A stretch of 64,000 bases of DNA, taken from positions 186,001 to 250,000 of the forward strand of contig QFMX01000004.1 in NCBI GenBank assembly GCA_003240625.1. Reading direction: 5' to 3'. The notes beneath the pieces are model-generated. The model saw only the letters and a program-made list of their open reading frames with translations. It was not told the DNA's origin and ran no database searches. Numbering within the stretch: the first letter of the stretch is position 1; each line of letters begins with the position of its first letter. The translations under genes and the position numbers were made by a program. This DNA comes from Sphingomonas taxi (GTDB lineage Bacteria; Pseudomonadota; Alphaproteobacteria; Sphingomonadales; Sphingomonadaceae). Below, piece after piece: positions 51,491 to 60,684 of the stretch.

Positions 51491-53750
51491 CATCATACTT
51501 CCAGCGGCGTCGGTCGGCCCGAGACCCAGACGTCCCATCGTAGAACCGAGCCTGCCGCGATCTGAAAATATGCGCAGGACGTTCGAGGACGGGCGGATCG
51601 CGCCAGGGATGGCGATCACCCGCAGTCAGTATCGTAACGATCGTCCCGGTCCCTAGGGTCAGCGCGACCCCGCCCGTCCGACGCAGAACACGGCGGTCCA
51701 GCTTCAGCCACCGCGGCACGCAGCGTTTCGGCAGACCGCGCTCGCTGACCACAACGTCCGCGCGGCGACAGGCGGCGATCAGTTCGGCGATCGGCACCAT
51801 ATAAGCGCTGCGCGTCGCGAGGATCCGCCACATCCGTCCTCGCGCGGCGATATCGGTGACGCACAGATCGCGGCTGCATCGTGCATCAGGCTGGTCCGCG
51901 AGCAGGAGCGGCTCGCCATCCACCCCGCCATTCTCCGCGAGCATGTCGCGCGTATAATCGCCGGCCCGGTCGCGCAGCATAGCCAGTCCCGCCGCCGTCC
52001 GCACCGCCACGTGGCGCCCATCTCCGGTAACGAGAATATCGGGTGCAGGCGTCGTCAACGCCCAGATCGCACCGGCGGCGAGCGGCAGCAGTCCCAGTCG
52101 GCGCAACCGTGTCCGCCACAACGCGATCCAGATGCCACCAACGATCATCAGCGCAAACGCTGCCGTCGGCATCGCGGGCAAGGATCGTACAGAACCCGGC
52201 GCATCGGCGACGATATGCGCTAGCCACAACAGCGCATCGAGCGACCGCTGCACCAGCCACCAGACCGGCGCACCCACGCCGCCGACGTCGAGCAGCAGCG
52301 CCAGCGCCTCCAGCGGCATCACCACGAACGTCGTCAACGGGATCGCGATGATATTGGCGAACGCACCGTACAGCCCCGCCTTGTGGAAATGATAGACCGC
52401 GATCGGAATCAGCGCGAATTCGACCAGCAGCCCCGTCAGCAACAACGAGGCGACGCCGCGCGCCAGCTTTCGTCCTCGCCCTTCGTCGTGCGGCCCGAAG
52501 ACCGCGCGGATCACCGGATGTTCGTGCAGCGCCATGATCGCGGTGATCGCTGCGAACGACAATTGGAAGCTCGGCCCGGCCGCCGACTCGGGCAACACCA
52601 GCATGACGCACGCCGCCCCCGCCGCCACCAGCCGCAAGGTCATCGCCTCGCGCCCCATCGCAAGCGCCGCCAGCACCAGCAACGCGGCGACGCACGACCG
52701 GATCGTCGGCACCTGGCTGCCAGTCAGCAACGTATAGCCGATCGCCGCCGCCGCACCCGCCAGCGCGGCAATCAGCGGCAGTCGCGCGTGCAAAGCCAAC
52801 CACGGACTGAGCGCCAGCAGCCGCAACACGATCAGCATCGTCGCGGCGACCGCAGCCGTGATGTGCAATCCGCTAACAGACAAAAGATGCGCGAGCCCCG
52901 CGCGCCGCATCGCCTCCGAATCCTCCTCGCTGATCGCGCCGACGTCGCCGGTCGCAAGGGCGGCCGCGATACCGCCCGCGCTGCCGTCCAGTCGCAAGAC
53001 GATATGGTGCGAGAGCGCGACGCGGATGCCGGCACCCGATTCGCTCGACCTTGTCACGACCACCGGTGCGAAACCGCGCCCCGTCGCGCCGATACCGCCA
53101 AACCACGCGACGCGCGCGAAATCGTACGCGCCCGGCACCGCGGGCAGCGGCGGTGGCATCAGCCGTGCCCGCAACTGGATGACCGCCCCCGTCCCCAGCA
53201 GCTTCGGCGCATCTGCCTCCGCCAGATTGACGCGGACGCGGTACGGCAAGGCGACTGGCTGCCCGTCGGTCTCCACCCCCTTCCCAACCGGCAATACCGT
53301 CAGCCGGACCAGCTTCCGCGCCACCAACGGCTCGATTGCCTCGACCTTCGCTGAGAAACGCGCGATCGTCGGACCGCCCAGAACCGGCCGCGCCACCCAT
53401 TCCGACCGCGCCCAGATCAACCCGAGCCCCAGCGCCGCCGTCAGCAACCCGATCGCCAGCGCCCGCGCCGCACGACCGCCCTGCCCCACGGCCAGACATG
53501 CCAACCCGCCTGCGACCAACAGCAGCACCGCGACGCACCACGCTGCCGGGTCCGCCAACGCGAACCACAAAGCGATCCCGCCGCCCAGCATCACCGGCAG
53601 CCACAACACCAGCTGGTCGCGCTCCGCCTCCAGCCAGCGTTCCACGGCCAGCCCGACGACAGCAAGCCAAACGACAGCCCCCCATCGCGGCACGCCCATT
53701 TGTCGCCGCCAAGGACGCATGCTAGGGGCGGCGACGGCTGTCATGGCCAT
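51420..53750 (-). CDS. comEC: ComEC/Rec2-family DNA-uptake channel protein, with repeat-encoded tail
   Basis: A 776-residue polytopic membrane protein: a DUF4131-type N-terminal region, then the Competence domain with the signature AHLLSVSGLHITAAVAATML, about ten TM helices in all, and a C-terminal part (about 560-750) without a recognisable intact metallo-beta-lactamase site. ComEC passes single-stranded DNA into the cytoplasm during natural transformation. The last 23 or so residues (from VHAKAQRREGV) are encoded by an inverted-repeat element, so the native stop was lost or displaced. GGAG lies five bases before the ATG at 53750. Divergent from gltX. Confidence 0.9.
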   Translation of the reverse strand: MAMTAVAAPSMRPWRRQMGVPRWGAVVWLAVVGLAVERWLEAERDQLVLWLPVMLGGGIALWFALADPAAWCVAVLLLVAGGLACLAVGQGGRAARALAIGLLTAALGLGLIWARSEWVARPVLGGPTIARFSAKVEAIEPLVARKLVRLTVLPVGKGVETDGQPVALPYRVRVNLAEADAPKLLGTGAVIQLRARLMPPPLPAVPGAYDFARVAWFGGIGATGRGFAPVVVTRSSESGAGIRVALSHHIVLRLDGSAGGIAAALATGDVGAISEEDSEAMRRAGLAHLLSVSGLHITAAVAATMLIVLRLLALSPWLALHARLPLIAALAGAAAAIGYTLLTGSQVPTIRSCVAALLVLAALAMGREAMTLRLVAAGAACVMLVLPESAAGPSFQLSFAAITAIMALHEHPVIRAVFGPHDEGRGRKLARGVASLLLTGLLVEFALIPIAVYHFHKAGLYGAFANIIAIPLTTFVVMPLEALALLLDVGGVGAPVWWLVQRSLDALLWLAHIVADAPGSVRSLPAMPTAAFALMIVGGIWIALWRTRLRRLGLLPLAAGAIWALTTPAPDILVTGDGRHVAVRTAAGLAMLRDRAGDYTRDMLAENGGVDGEPLLLADQPDARCSRDLCVTDIAARGRMWRILATRSAYMVPIAELIAACRRADVVVSERGLPKRCVPRWLKLDRRVLRRTGGVALTLGTGTIVTILTAGDRHPWRDPPVLERPAHIFRSRQARFYDGTSGSRADRRRWKYDVHAKAQRREGVAIRETVPISMKN

Positions 53751-53789
53751 CGTTTCTCCATTGTTTCATCAGTCTGGGAGCACCCGCGG

Positions 53790-55220
53790 TTGGGCGCAAT
53801 ATCTGATACGGGCACCGCCAATTCGGCCGCACCCGTGGTTACCCGTTTCGCTCCGTCGCCGACGGGGTTCCTGCATCTTGGCGGCGCGCGCACCGCGCTG
53901 TTCAACTGGCTGTTCGCAAAGGCGAACGGGGGCAAGTTCCTGCTGCGGATCGAGGATACCGACCGGGTCCGCTCGACCCAGCCGGCGATCGACGCGATCA
54001 TCGACGGGATGCGCTGGCTCGGGCTCGACTGGGACGGCGACGTCGTCATGCAGTTCGCCGGCGCCGAGCGCCACGCGCAGGTCGCACATGAAATGGTGGC
54101 AAATGGGCATGCCTATCGCTGCTACATGACCAACGACGAGATCGCCGCGATGCGCGCCGAGGCGCAGGCCGCGAAGAAGCCGCTCCGCATCCGCAGCCCG
54201 TGGCGCGATCGCCCGGCGAGCGACGCCCCCGACTTGCCCCATGTCGTCCGCCTGCGCGCGCCGCAGGAAGGTGCCGTCACGATCGAGGACCGCGTCCAAG
54301 GTGCGGTCACGGTCAAGAACGAAGAGATCGACGACCTCGTCCTGCTTCGTTCGGACGGTACGCCGACCTATATGCTCGCCGTCGTCGTCGACGATCACGA
54401 CATGGGCGTCACGCACGTCATCCGCGGCGACGATCATCTCAACAACGCGTTCCGCCAGCTGCCGATCTACCGCGCGATGGGCTGGCCCGAGCCGATCTAC
54501 GCGCACATCCCGCTGATCCACGGCCCCGACGGCGCCAAGCTGTCGAAGCGTCACGGCGCGGTCGGCATCGAAGCGTATCGCGACGAAATGGGCATCCTGC
54601 CCGAGGCGTTCGACAATTACCTGCTCCGGCTCGGCTGGGGTCACGGCGACGACGAAATCATCAGCCGCGAGCAGGCGGTCGAGTGGTTCGACCTGTCGGG
54701 CGTCGGCAAGTCGCCCTCGCGGTTCGACCTGAAGAAGCTCGAAAATCTCAATGGGCATTATATCCGTGAGGCCGACGACGCGCGGCTGGCGCAGCTCGCC
54801 GCCGATCGGCTCGGTCACGGCCTGCCGGACGGCGGACTCGATCTTCTGACTCGCGCGATGCCGGTTCTGAAGCCACGTGCCGCAAACCTGAACGAGTTGG
54901 CCGAAGGGTCGAATTTCCTGTTCAGCCAGCGTCCTTTGGCGATGGATGACGCCGCAGCGAGCCTTTTGCAGGGTGAAGCGAGTGCGATTTTGGCGAATGC
55001 GCATGCTGAACTTGACGCGCTCGACAAGTGGGATACGGAAGCGCTCGAAGGTGCGGTACGGCGCGTGGCCGAAGCCCGGGGCGTCAAGCTCGGGCAGGTC
55101 GCACAGCCGCTTCGTGCCGCACTGACGGGACGCAAGACGTCACCGGGAATATTCGACGTGCTCGACCTGCTCGGGCGTGACGAAAGCCTCGGTCGGATCG
55201 CCGACCGGATGGCTAGCTGA
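53790..55220 (+). CDS. gltX: Glutamate-tRNA ligase
   Basis: A class-I aminoacyl-tRNA synthetase, about 476 residues. The HIGH-type motif is FAPSPTGFLHLGGARTALFN and the KMSKS-type motif is AKLSKRHGAVG; the C-terminal anticodon-binding domain is complete. No ATG occurs between the divergent comEC region and the conserved start VVTRFAPSPTG except one at 53700, which would add residues that overlap the comEC 5' end. I choose the TTG at 53790 (LGAISDTGTANS...), with GGGAG upstream; GTG at 53835 is another option. Followed by gltA after 25 bases. Confidence 0.9.
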   Translation: MGAISDTGTANSAAPVVTRFAPSPTGFLHLGGARTALFNWLFAKANGGKFLLRIEDTDRVRSTQPAIDAIIDGMRWLGLDWDGDVVMQFAGAERHAQVAHEMVANGHAYRCYMTNDEIAAMRAEAQAAKKPLRIRSPWRDRPASDAPDLPHVVRLRAPQEGAVTIEDRVQGAVTVKNEEIDDLVLLRSDGTPTYMLAVVVDDHDMGVTHVIRGDDHLNNAFRQLPIYRAMGWPEPIYAHIPLIHGPDGAKLSKRHGAVGIEAYRDEMGILPEAFDNYLLRLGWGHGDDEIISREQAVEWFDLSGVGKSPSRFDLKKLENLNGHYIREADDARLAQLAADRLGHGLPDGGLDLLTRAMPVLKPRAANLNELAEGSNFLFSQRPLAMDDAAASLLQGEASAILANAHAELDALDKWDTEALEGAVRRVAEARGVKLGQVAQPLRAALTGRKTSPGIFDVLDLLGRDESLGRIADRMAS

Positions 55221-55245
55221 TAAGATTTCGAGGAAGGATACAAGC

Positions 55246-56529
55246 ATGAGCGAGACCGCAACCCTCAAGGTCGACGGCAAGGATTTCGATTATCCGGTGA
55301 TGTCCGGCACGGTCGGACCCGACGTCATCGATATCCGCAAGCTGTACGCACAGACGGACAATTTCACCTATGATCCGGGCTTCACCTCGACGGCGTCGTG
55401 CCAGTCGAAGCTGACCTATATCGACGGTGACGCGGGCACGCTGCTGCACCGCGGCTACACGATCGGCGAACTGGCCGAGCAGTCGAACTTCATGGAAGTC
55501 GCCTATCTGCTCCTGAACGGCGAACTGCCGAGCGAAGACGAGCTGGCGAACTTCTCGAACACGATCACCCGCCACACGATGGTGCATGAGCAGCTTGCGC
55601 AGTTCTTCCGTGGCTTCCGCCGCGATGCGCATCCGATGGCGATCCTGTGCGGCGTCGTCGGCGCGCTGTCGGCCTTCTATCACGATTCGACCGACATCCA
55701 CGATCCGGCACAGCGCGTGATCGCGTCGCATCGCCTGATCGCCAAGATGCCGACGATCGCCGCGATGGCGTACAAGTACAGCGTCGGTCAGCCGTTCGTC
55801 TATCCGGACAACACGCTGAGCTACACCGGCAATTTCCTGAAGATGACGTTCGGCGTGCCGGCCGAGAAGTATGTCGTGAACCCGATCGTCGAAAAGGCGA
55901 TGGACCGCATCTTCATCCTCCACGCCGATCACGAGCAGAACGCGTCGACCTCGACCGTTCGTCTCGCCGGTTCGTCGGGCGCCAACCCGTTCGCGTGCAT
56001 CGCCGCCGGCATCGCCTGCCTCTGGGGCCCTGCGCATGGCGGCGCGAACGAAGCCGCGCTCAACATGCTGCATGAGATCGGCACCGTCGACCGGATCCCC
56101 GAGTATATCGCCCGCGCCAAGGACAAGAACGATCCGTTCCGCCTGATGGGCTTCGGTCACCGCGTCTACAAGAACTACGATCCGCGCGCGGCCGTCATGC
56201 AGACGACCGTCAAGGAAGTGCTCGGCGAGTTGGGCGTCACCGACCCCGTGTTCGACGTCGCAATCGAGCTCGAGCGTCTGGCGCTCAACGATCCGTACTT
56301 TATCGAGAAGAAGCTGTTCCCGAACGTCGATTTCTATTCGGGCGTGATCCTGTCGGCGATCGGCTTCCCGACCTCGATGTTCACCGTCCTCTTCGCACTC
56401 GCCCGCACCGTCGGCTGGGTCGCACAGTGGAACGAGATGATCACCGATCCCGACCAGAAGATCGGCCGCCCGCGCCAGCTCTACAGCGGCCCTACGGCGC
56501 GTGACTACGTCCCAATGGCGTCACGCTGA
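55246..56529 (+). CDS. gltA: Citrate synthase (type II)
   Basis: A 427-residue TCA-cycle enzyme condensing oxaloacetate and acetyl-CoA. The N-terminal beta domain (LKVDGKDFDYPVMSGTVGPD) marks the Gram-negative hexameric, NADH-sensitive type. Catalytic segments WGPAHGGANEAAL, MGFGHRVYKNYDPRA and NVDFYSGVIL are intact. GAGGAAGGA lies a few bases before the ATG. Its stop codon shares bases with the start of a small membrane protein gene (TGATG). Confidence 0.97.
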   Translation: MSETATLKVDGKDFDYPVMSGTVGPDVIDIRKLYAQTDNFTYDPGFTSTASCQSKLTYIDGDAGTLLHRGYTIGELAEQSNFMEVAYLLLNGELPSEDELANFSNTITRHTMVHEQLAQFFRGFRRDAHPMAILCGVVGALSAFYHDSTDIHDPAQRVIASHRLIAKMPTIAAMAYKYSVGQPFVYPDNTLSYTGNFLKMTFGVPAEKYVVNPIVEKAMDRIFILHADHEQNASTSTVRLAGSSGANPFACIAAGIACLWGPAHGGANEAALNMLHEIGTVDRIPEYIARAKDKNDPFRLMGFGHRVYKNYDPRAAVMQTTVKEVLGELGVTDPVFDVAIELERLALNDPYFIEKKLFPNVDFYSGVILSAIGFPTSMFTVLFALARTVGWVAQWNEMITDPDQKIGRPRQLYSGPTARDYVPMASR

Positions 56530-56732
56530 TGAAGACGCTCCGGCCGATCCTGATGGTCGTCGGCGTGCTCAGCGCGCTGATGGGTCTGCTCTGGATCGGC
56601 CAGGGGCTGGGTTACGTCCATTGGCCGCAGTCGAGCTTCATGCTCGACCAGCGGCCATGGGCGGATCGCGGCGCGTTCCTCGCCGCATTCGGCCTTGCGC
56701 TGATATTAGTGGCGCGTCGGATCCGCCGGTAA
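56529..56732 (+). CDS. 67-residue two-TM membrane protein coupled to gltA
   Basis: A small hydrophobic protein: helix 1 about residues 7-25 (ILMVVGVLSALMGLLWIGQG), a short loop with QSSFMLDQRPWADRG, helix 2 about 47-62, and an Arg-rich end (ARRIRR). The ATG overlaps the gltA stop (TGATG), so it is translated by re-initiation. Its 3' end overlaps the convergent kinase-like gene by 27 bases. The helix 1/helix 2 layout with WPQSSFMLxxRxW is a pattern I have seen in small alphaproteobacterial membrane proteins, but I assign no function. Confidence 0.8.
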   Translation: MKTLRPILMVVGVLSALMGLLWIGQGLGYVHWPQSSFMLDQRPWADRGAFLAAFGLALILVARRIRR

Positions 56733-58085
56733 CGTCAGGACGAAGCGCGCGCCTTCGCCGGGTGCGCTTTCGACCGTGAGATCCCCCTGCATCGCCCGCG
56801 CCAGCCGCCGTGCGATGTACAGGCCAAGCCCGTTGCCGCCGGCCTCCGACGGATCGACCCGCTCGAACTTCTCGAAAATCCGGACCTGATCTTCGGGCGC
56901 GACTCCCTTCCCCTTGTCCGCCACCACGACGACGGCGTGGCTTTCGGTACGCGTCACGGTGACGATCACCTGCGCGCCACGCGGCGAATAGCGCACCGCG
57001 TTGCCGACGAGGTTGACGAGAATCTGCAACACGCGGCGGAAATCGCCGAGCGCGGCGACACGCATGTCGACCGGTGGTCTCGCGATCGTGACATCGGCAT
57101 TGGCCGCGCGAACCGACAACAGCCCCGCCGCGCGACGGGCGACATCGGCGAGATCGATCGGCTCGGGCAGCAGCGTGAAATCGGGCCGCTCGACCGCCTG
57201 GAGATCGACGAGGTCATCGACCAGTTCGAGCAGATGGCGGCCGGCACTGGCGATATCCGCCGCGTAATCGGCGTAGTCGCCCTGCACCGGTCCATCCGCC
57301 TGCGCATTGATGCTGTCGGCGTTGGCGACGATCCGCGCGAGGGGAATGCGCAACGCCTTGTCCAGCCCGCTCGTGAAGGTCGGCGAGAGCGTCGCAGGTT
57401 CGGCCGGCGGTGCGACGTCTTCTACCGCCATCCGCGCGGTGCCGACGAACCCTGCGAAATCCCCCGAGGCGTCATGACGCACGGTCGCGGTCAGCGTCAC
57501 CGCCCGCCCCGAACTCCGCAGCCGCGCGGGTTGCGCCGTCATCGGCCGGCGCCGGGCGAGCGAATCGAGGATCGGCAATGTCCCGTCGGTTCCGGTATCG
57601 AGCGCGAACATCGCCGTCAGCGGCTGGCCGAGCAGCGCGAACGCGTCGAAGCCATGCTTCGGCCCGGCATCCAGCGTCACGAACGTCAGCCGCAACGCCG
57701 CGTCGGTCTCCCACCGCCAATCGGTATCGCTGCCGAGAAAATCATCCGGTGCACCCGGTGCAGGCCGGGTCGGACGCCACGCGGCGATCTCGCGCCAGCC
57801 ACTCACCGTCAGACGTACATTCTCGCCGTCCGGTTGCGCGCGTACCCAGAGATCCACATCGGCTTCGTCGTCGGCAACGACCACCCCGCGCGACACGACG
57901 ATGCCCAGTCGCCGCGCAAGCCGCGCGATCGTCGCGAGTTGCGGCACGGCGAGCGGCGCCCCGCGCATGCCCCCGGCCCGCTGGTTGAGTGCGATCAATG
58001 CCGGGTCTGCGAACGACAGCGATCCATCGGGCGCGACGATGCCGTGCGCGATCGGGCTTTCGGTCGATGGATCGAACAGACTCAT
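56706..58085 (-). CDS. Histidine-kinase-like protein lacking the H-box histidine
   Basis: A 459-residue soluble protein: PAS-like regions (about 1-220), a DHp-like segment and an HATPase domain. Where the H-box should read S-H-E-L-R-x-P-L, the sequence is LDKALRIPLARIV: Lys243 replaces His and Ala follows instead of Glu. The ATP-binding domain looks intact: N-box LVNLVGNAVRYSP, G1 ADKGKGV, F-box IFEKFERVD and G2 GGNGLGLYIARRL. So it may bind ATP but cannot autophosphorylate in the usual way. It is coupled (ATGA) to an upstream DUF2336-like gene. It may act as a dominant sensor partner of another kinase or an anti-regulator; that is inference. No membrane segment seen. Confidence 0.88.
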   Translation of the reverse strand: MSLFDPSTESPIAHGIVAPDGSLSFADPALIALNQRAGGMRGAPLAVPQLATIARLARRLGIVVSRGVVVADDEADVDLWVRAQPDGENVRLTVSGWREIAAWRPTRPAPGAPDDFLGSDTDWRWETDAALRLTFVTLDAGPKHGFDAFALLGQPLTAMFALDTGTDGTLPILDSLARRRPMTAQPARLRSSGRAVTLTATVRHDASGDFAGFVGTARMAVEDVAPPAEPATLSPTFTSGLDKALRIPLARIVANADSINAQADGPVQGDYADYAADIASAGRHLLELVDDLVDLQAVERPDFTLLPEPIDLADVARRAAGLLSVRAANADVTIARPPVDMRVAALGDFRRVLQILVNLVGNAVRYSPRGAQVIVTVTRTESHAVVVVADKGKGVAPEDQVRIFEKFERVDPSEAGGNGLGLYIARRLARAMQGDLTVESAPGEGARFVLTLPADPTRH

Positions 58086-59176
58086 CGCCGTTCCGTACGC
58101 GCCAGCGCGCGCAACGCCATCCGAAAATCACGGTCGAGCGCAAGCGGCGCGATCGACGCGCGCGCATCCTCCACGCCGATCGAAACGATCGCGTCGAGCG
58201 CGTCCGCGAACTGCTCGATATCCCGGCGCGGATCCGCCTCCGACAGCGCGAGACCGATCCGGGCGATCGTCGGCCGATCCATGTCGAGCGCACGCAGCGC
58301 GAGCCAAAGCCGATCACCTTCGGGATCGAGCGTGATCGCCCGCGCCTGATCGAACGCGATGCCCAGCGCATGCGCCAGCACTGCGACGAACAAGGAAAGC
58401 CGCCGGTCGCCGATCGATTCGACCAGCACCGCCGGCAACTCATTGGGCCGCGCATCCAGCGCCGCCGCGAGTCGTGTCGCCACCGCATCGGGCCGCTCGC
58501 CCTCGTCATGTGCCGCCAGGCTGCGCTGTGCCGCATCGGTGATCGCGCGGTCGCTCTCGCGGGTCGGCGATGTCAAGCCGTCACGGATCGCTGCGGCTAC
58601 CCACCAGACCAGTCGGTGGTGCAGTTCGGCGGGCAGTTCGCTGCCTCCGACCGCACCCTGCTCGTTCGCTACCCGCCGCCGGCTTTCCGCCGCGAGCAAT
58701 GCCGATGCCGCCGACGCCACGATGCTGTCGGGCACACCGGCCAAGCGTACGAGCAAGCTGGCCTCGTCGGGTTCCGCCACCTCGACCGGTAGCGACGCTG
58801 CGATCAGATCGTGGCGGACGCGGGCGATCAGTTCGTCCATCAGGTCTTCGTCACGCAGCAGACCCGCACGTGTCAGCCGTTGCAGGACGGTGCCCACGCC
58901 TGCCTTCAGGATCGCCTCGCCTGCCTCCGTCGCGCCGGCACCGGCCAGCAACCGCGCCGCATGCCGCCGTATATCCCATTCGATCGCCCCGACGATCGCG
59001 CCGAGCACCTGTGCCAGCATCAGCCGCGTGCGATCGTCGATCCGTGCTTCCGCATCGAGGAAAAAGTCGGTGATCGTCCCGGCCAGCCGCGTCTCGGCCC
59101 GCAGGCGCGCAGCCTCTGCTCGCTGCACTGGATCATAGGACGGCATAGCGTCTTGCATCGTTGGGCCGACCGACAT
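58082..59176 (-). CDS. DUF2336-like helical protein
   Basis: A 364-residue, almost wholly alpha-helical, Ala/Leu/Asp/Arg-rich protein with no signal or TM. It matches my memory of alphaproteobacterial DUF2336 proteins (RDLIAASLPVEVAEPDEASLLVRLAGVPDSIVASAASALL region; multiple HEAT-like helices). Function unknown; members are often next to sensor kinases. It overlaps the downstream H-box-less kinase by four bases, so the two proteins should be made in step and probably interact. ATG at 59176 chosen; later ATGs at 59158 and 59146 are possible. Confidence 0.75.
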   Translation of the reverse strand: MSVGPTMQDAMPSYDPVQRAEAARLRAETRLAGTITDFFLDAEARIDDRTRLMLAQVLGAIVGAIEWDIRRHAARLLAGAGATEAGEAILKAGVGTVLQRLTRAGLLRDEDLMDELIARVRHDLIAASLPVEVAEPDEASLLVRLAGVPDSIVASAASALLAAESRRRVANEQGAVGGSELPAELHHRLVWWVAAAIRDGLTSPTRESDRAITDAAQRSLAAHDEGERPDAVATRLAAALDARPNELPAVLVESIGDRRLSLFVAVLAHALGIAFDQARAITLDPEGDRLWLALRALDMDRPTIARIGLALSEADPRRDIEQFADALDAIVSIGVEDARASIAPLALDRDFRMALRALARTERR

Positions 59177-59211
59177 GATCCCGTGCTTAGCCTCCGGTCG
59201 TTAAGGTACGC

Positions 59212-60393
59212 CTAAGGCGCGCGACGCAATCGCTCGATTGCCGCCGCCAGCGTAGCGATCGCATAGACCGCCGTCATGCCCAGTCCGAACACCGGAAATC
59301 CGATCAGTGCGAACACTGCGACGACCAGCAGATACGCCGCCGGACTACCCCACCACAGCCGGCGCTCGCGCTCGAGGATGGCGCGCTCGGCCAGTCCACC
59401 GATCGCGACCGTCGCAGTACCGATCGCCAGCGCGGTATTGTCGCCCGCATAGCCGCTGACGAAGAACGCGAAGACCAGGATCGCCGCTGCGACGACGCCG
59501 GCGATCGCAAGCGTCTGCCAGCGCGCCATCGGCGCCTCGTCGCGAAGGCCGCTCAACACGGAGCCGAGCGCCAGCGCGATGCTGCCGATCAACGCAACGA
59601 ACAGCCCGATCGACGACAGCCCGAAGCCCATCGTCACCAGCCCGGCGATGCCGAGCGCCAGCCCGGCCGCACCGACGCTCGTCCCCGCCGCGCCGCGATC
59701 GACCAGCAACGGCAACGCCAGCCGCGCGATCGGCGCAAGGACGAACCGGTCGAACCAGCCGCGCCGTCCCGACACGATCGTCATCAGCACTGCGCGCCCG
59801 CGCTCCTCCAGCGTCCGCGCCTGACGCTCGATCCCGTGGCCGCCGCGCACCGCATCGGTCGGGAGCAGCACATGGATCGCGCGCGACTGGACGGCCAATC
59901 GCAGCAGCGAAGACTGGAGATCGTAATCCTGCGGCAACGCGGCGACTTCGGCGATCCGGCTCGAACTCAGCCGCGCGACACCGGCCCACGCCATCTGCCC
60001 GCCGACGCGTTCGAAGCCGGGGCCCGCATCGCCCTCCGGCACGACGAGCAGGCAATCGCCCTCCTCGCCCGCCATCGCCTTGACGATCGCCTCCGTGGTA
60101 ACAAGCCCGTCGCCGAGCATCAATATGCGCGCGAGGGGGTGGAGTTTCTCGACCGCCTCGGTCGCGGAGCGCACCGTATCGACGCTCACGCCGCGCCGCC
60201 CGATGCGGTTGATCGCGCCGAGCAGTTCGGGGGTCATCCGCGCGACGACGACGATCACCTGCGATACGCCGGCTGCGATCAGCAGTCGCGCCTGGTATTC
60301 GATAAGCGTGACGCCGCTGAACGGCAGAGTCGCGGCCAGACGATCGGGACGATCGTCGGCGTCGTGTATTGCAAATAATAGACCGGCAAGCAT
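59212..60393 (-). CDS. Nucleotidyltransferase-like domain fused to a membrane domain
   Basis: 393 residues. The first 220 resemble a GT-A nucleotidyltransferase (LPFSGVTLIEYQARLLIAAGVSQVIVVVAR, LMLGDGLVTTEAI, LLVVPEGDAGPGFERV) but lack the usual N-terminal GxGxR loop. The rest has about five TM helices. In sequence order and spacing it resembles inositol-phosphate cytidylyltransferase/CDP-alcohol phosphatidyltransferase fusions, yet the CDP-alcohol motif (DG..AR..G...D...D) is reduced to SGLRDEAPMARWQ. It may be a divergent phospholipid-head-group enzyme or a degenerate relative with another role. It is upstream of the DUF2336 gene (35 bases) and likely in its operon. Confidence 0.7.
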   Translation of the reverse strand: MLAGLLFAIHDADDRPDRLAATLPFSGVTLIEYQARLLIAAGVSQVIVVVARMTPELLGAINRIGRRGVSVDTVRSATEAVEKLHPLARILMLGDGLVTTEAIVKAMAGEEGDCLLVVPEGDAGPGFERVGGQMAWAGVARLSSSRIAEVAALPQDYDLQSSLLRLAVQSRAIHVLLPTDAVRGGHGIERQARTLEERGRAVLMTIVSGRRGWFDRFVLAPIARLALPLLVDRGAAGTSVGAAGLALGIAGLVTMGFGLSSIGLFVALIGSIALALGSVLSGLRDEAPMARWQTLAIAGVVAAAILVFAFFVSGYAGDNTALAIGTATVAIGGLAERAILERERRLWWGSPAAYLLVVAVFALIGFPVFGLGMTAVYAIATLAAAIERLRRAP

Positions 60394-60684
60394 CGCAGGC
60401 TGTTAGGCGGTACACGCCGTCCTGCAAAGCCCGCGTTCGGCCGAACCGCCCTGCATCGTGGTTCGGTTTTACGTTACCGGCGATAAACTGCCAGCCCGAG
60501 GCGACGAAACCCTCCGCATCGCATCCATTATTGCAAATACGACAGGCGCCGCTTGCCGATGCCGCCACGATCATACGCCGTGTCGCCCCGCTTACCGGAC
60601 GGATGTTCGCCGAACCGTCGCATCATCCGTTTTGTCGGGCGGCAATCCATGATACTTCCGATGTTCATGAACGGGGGTTCGTCA

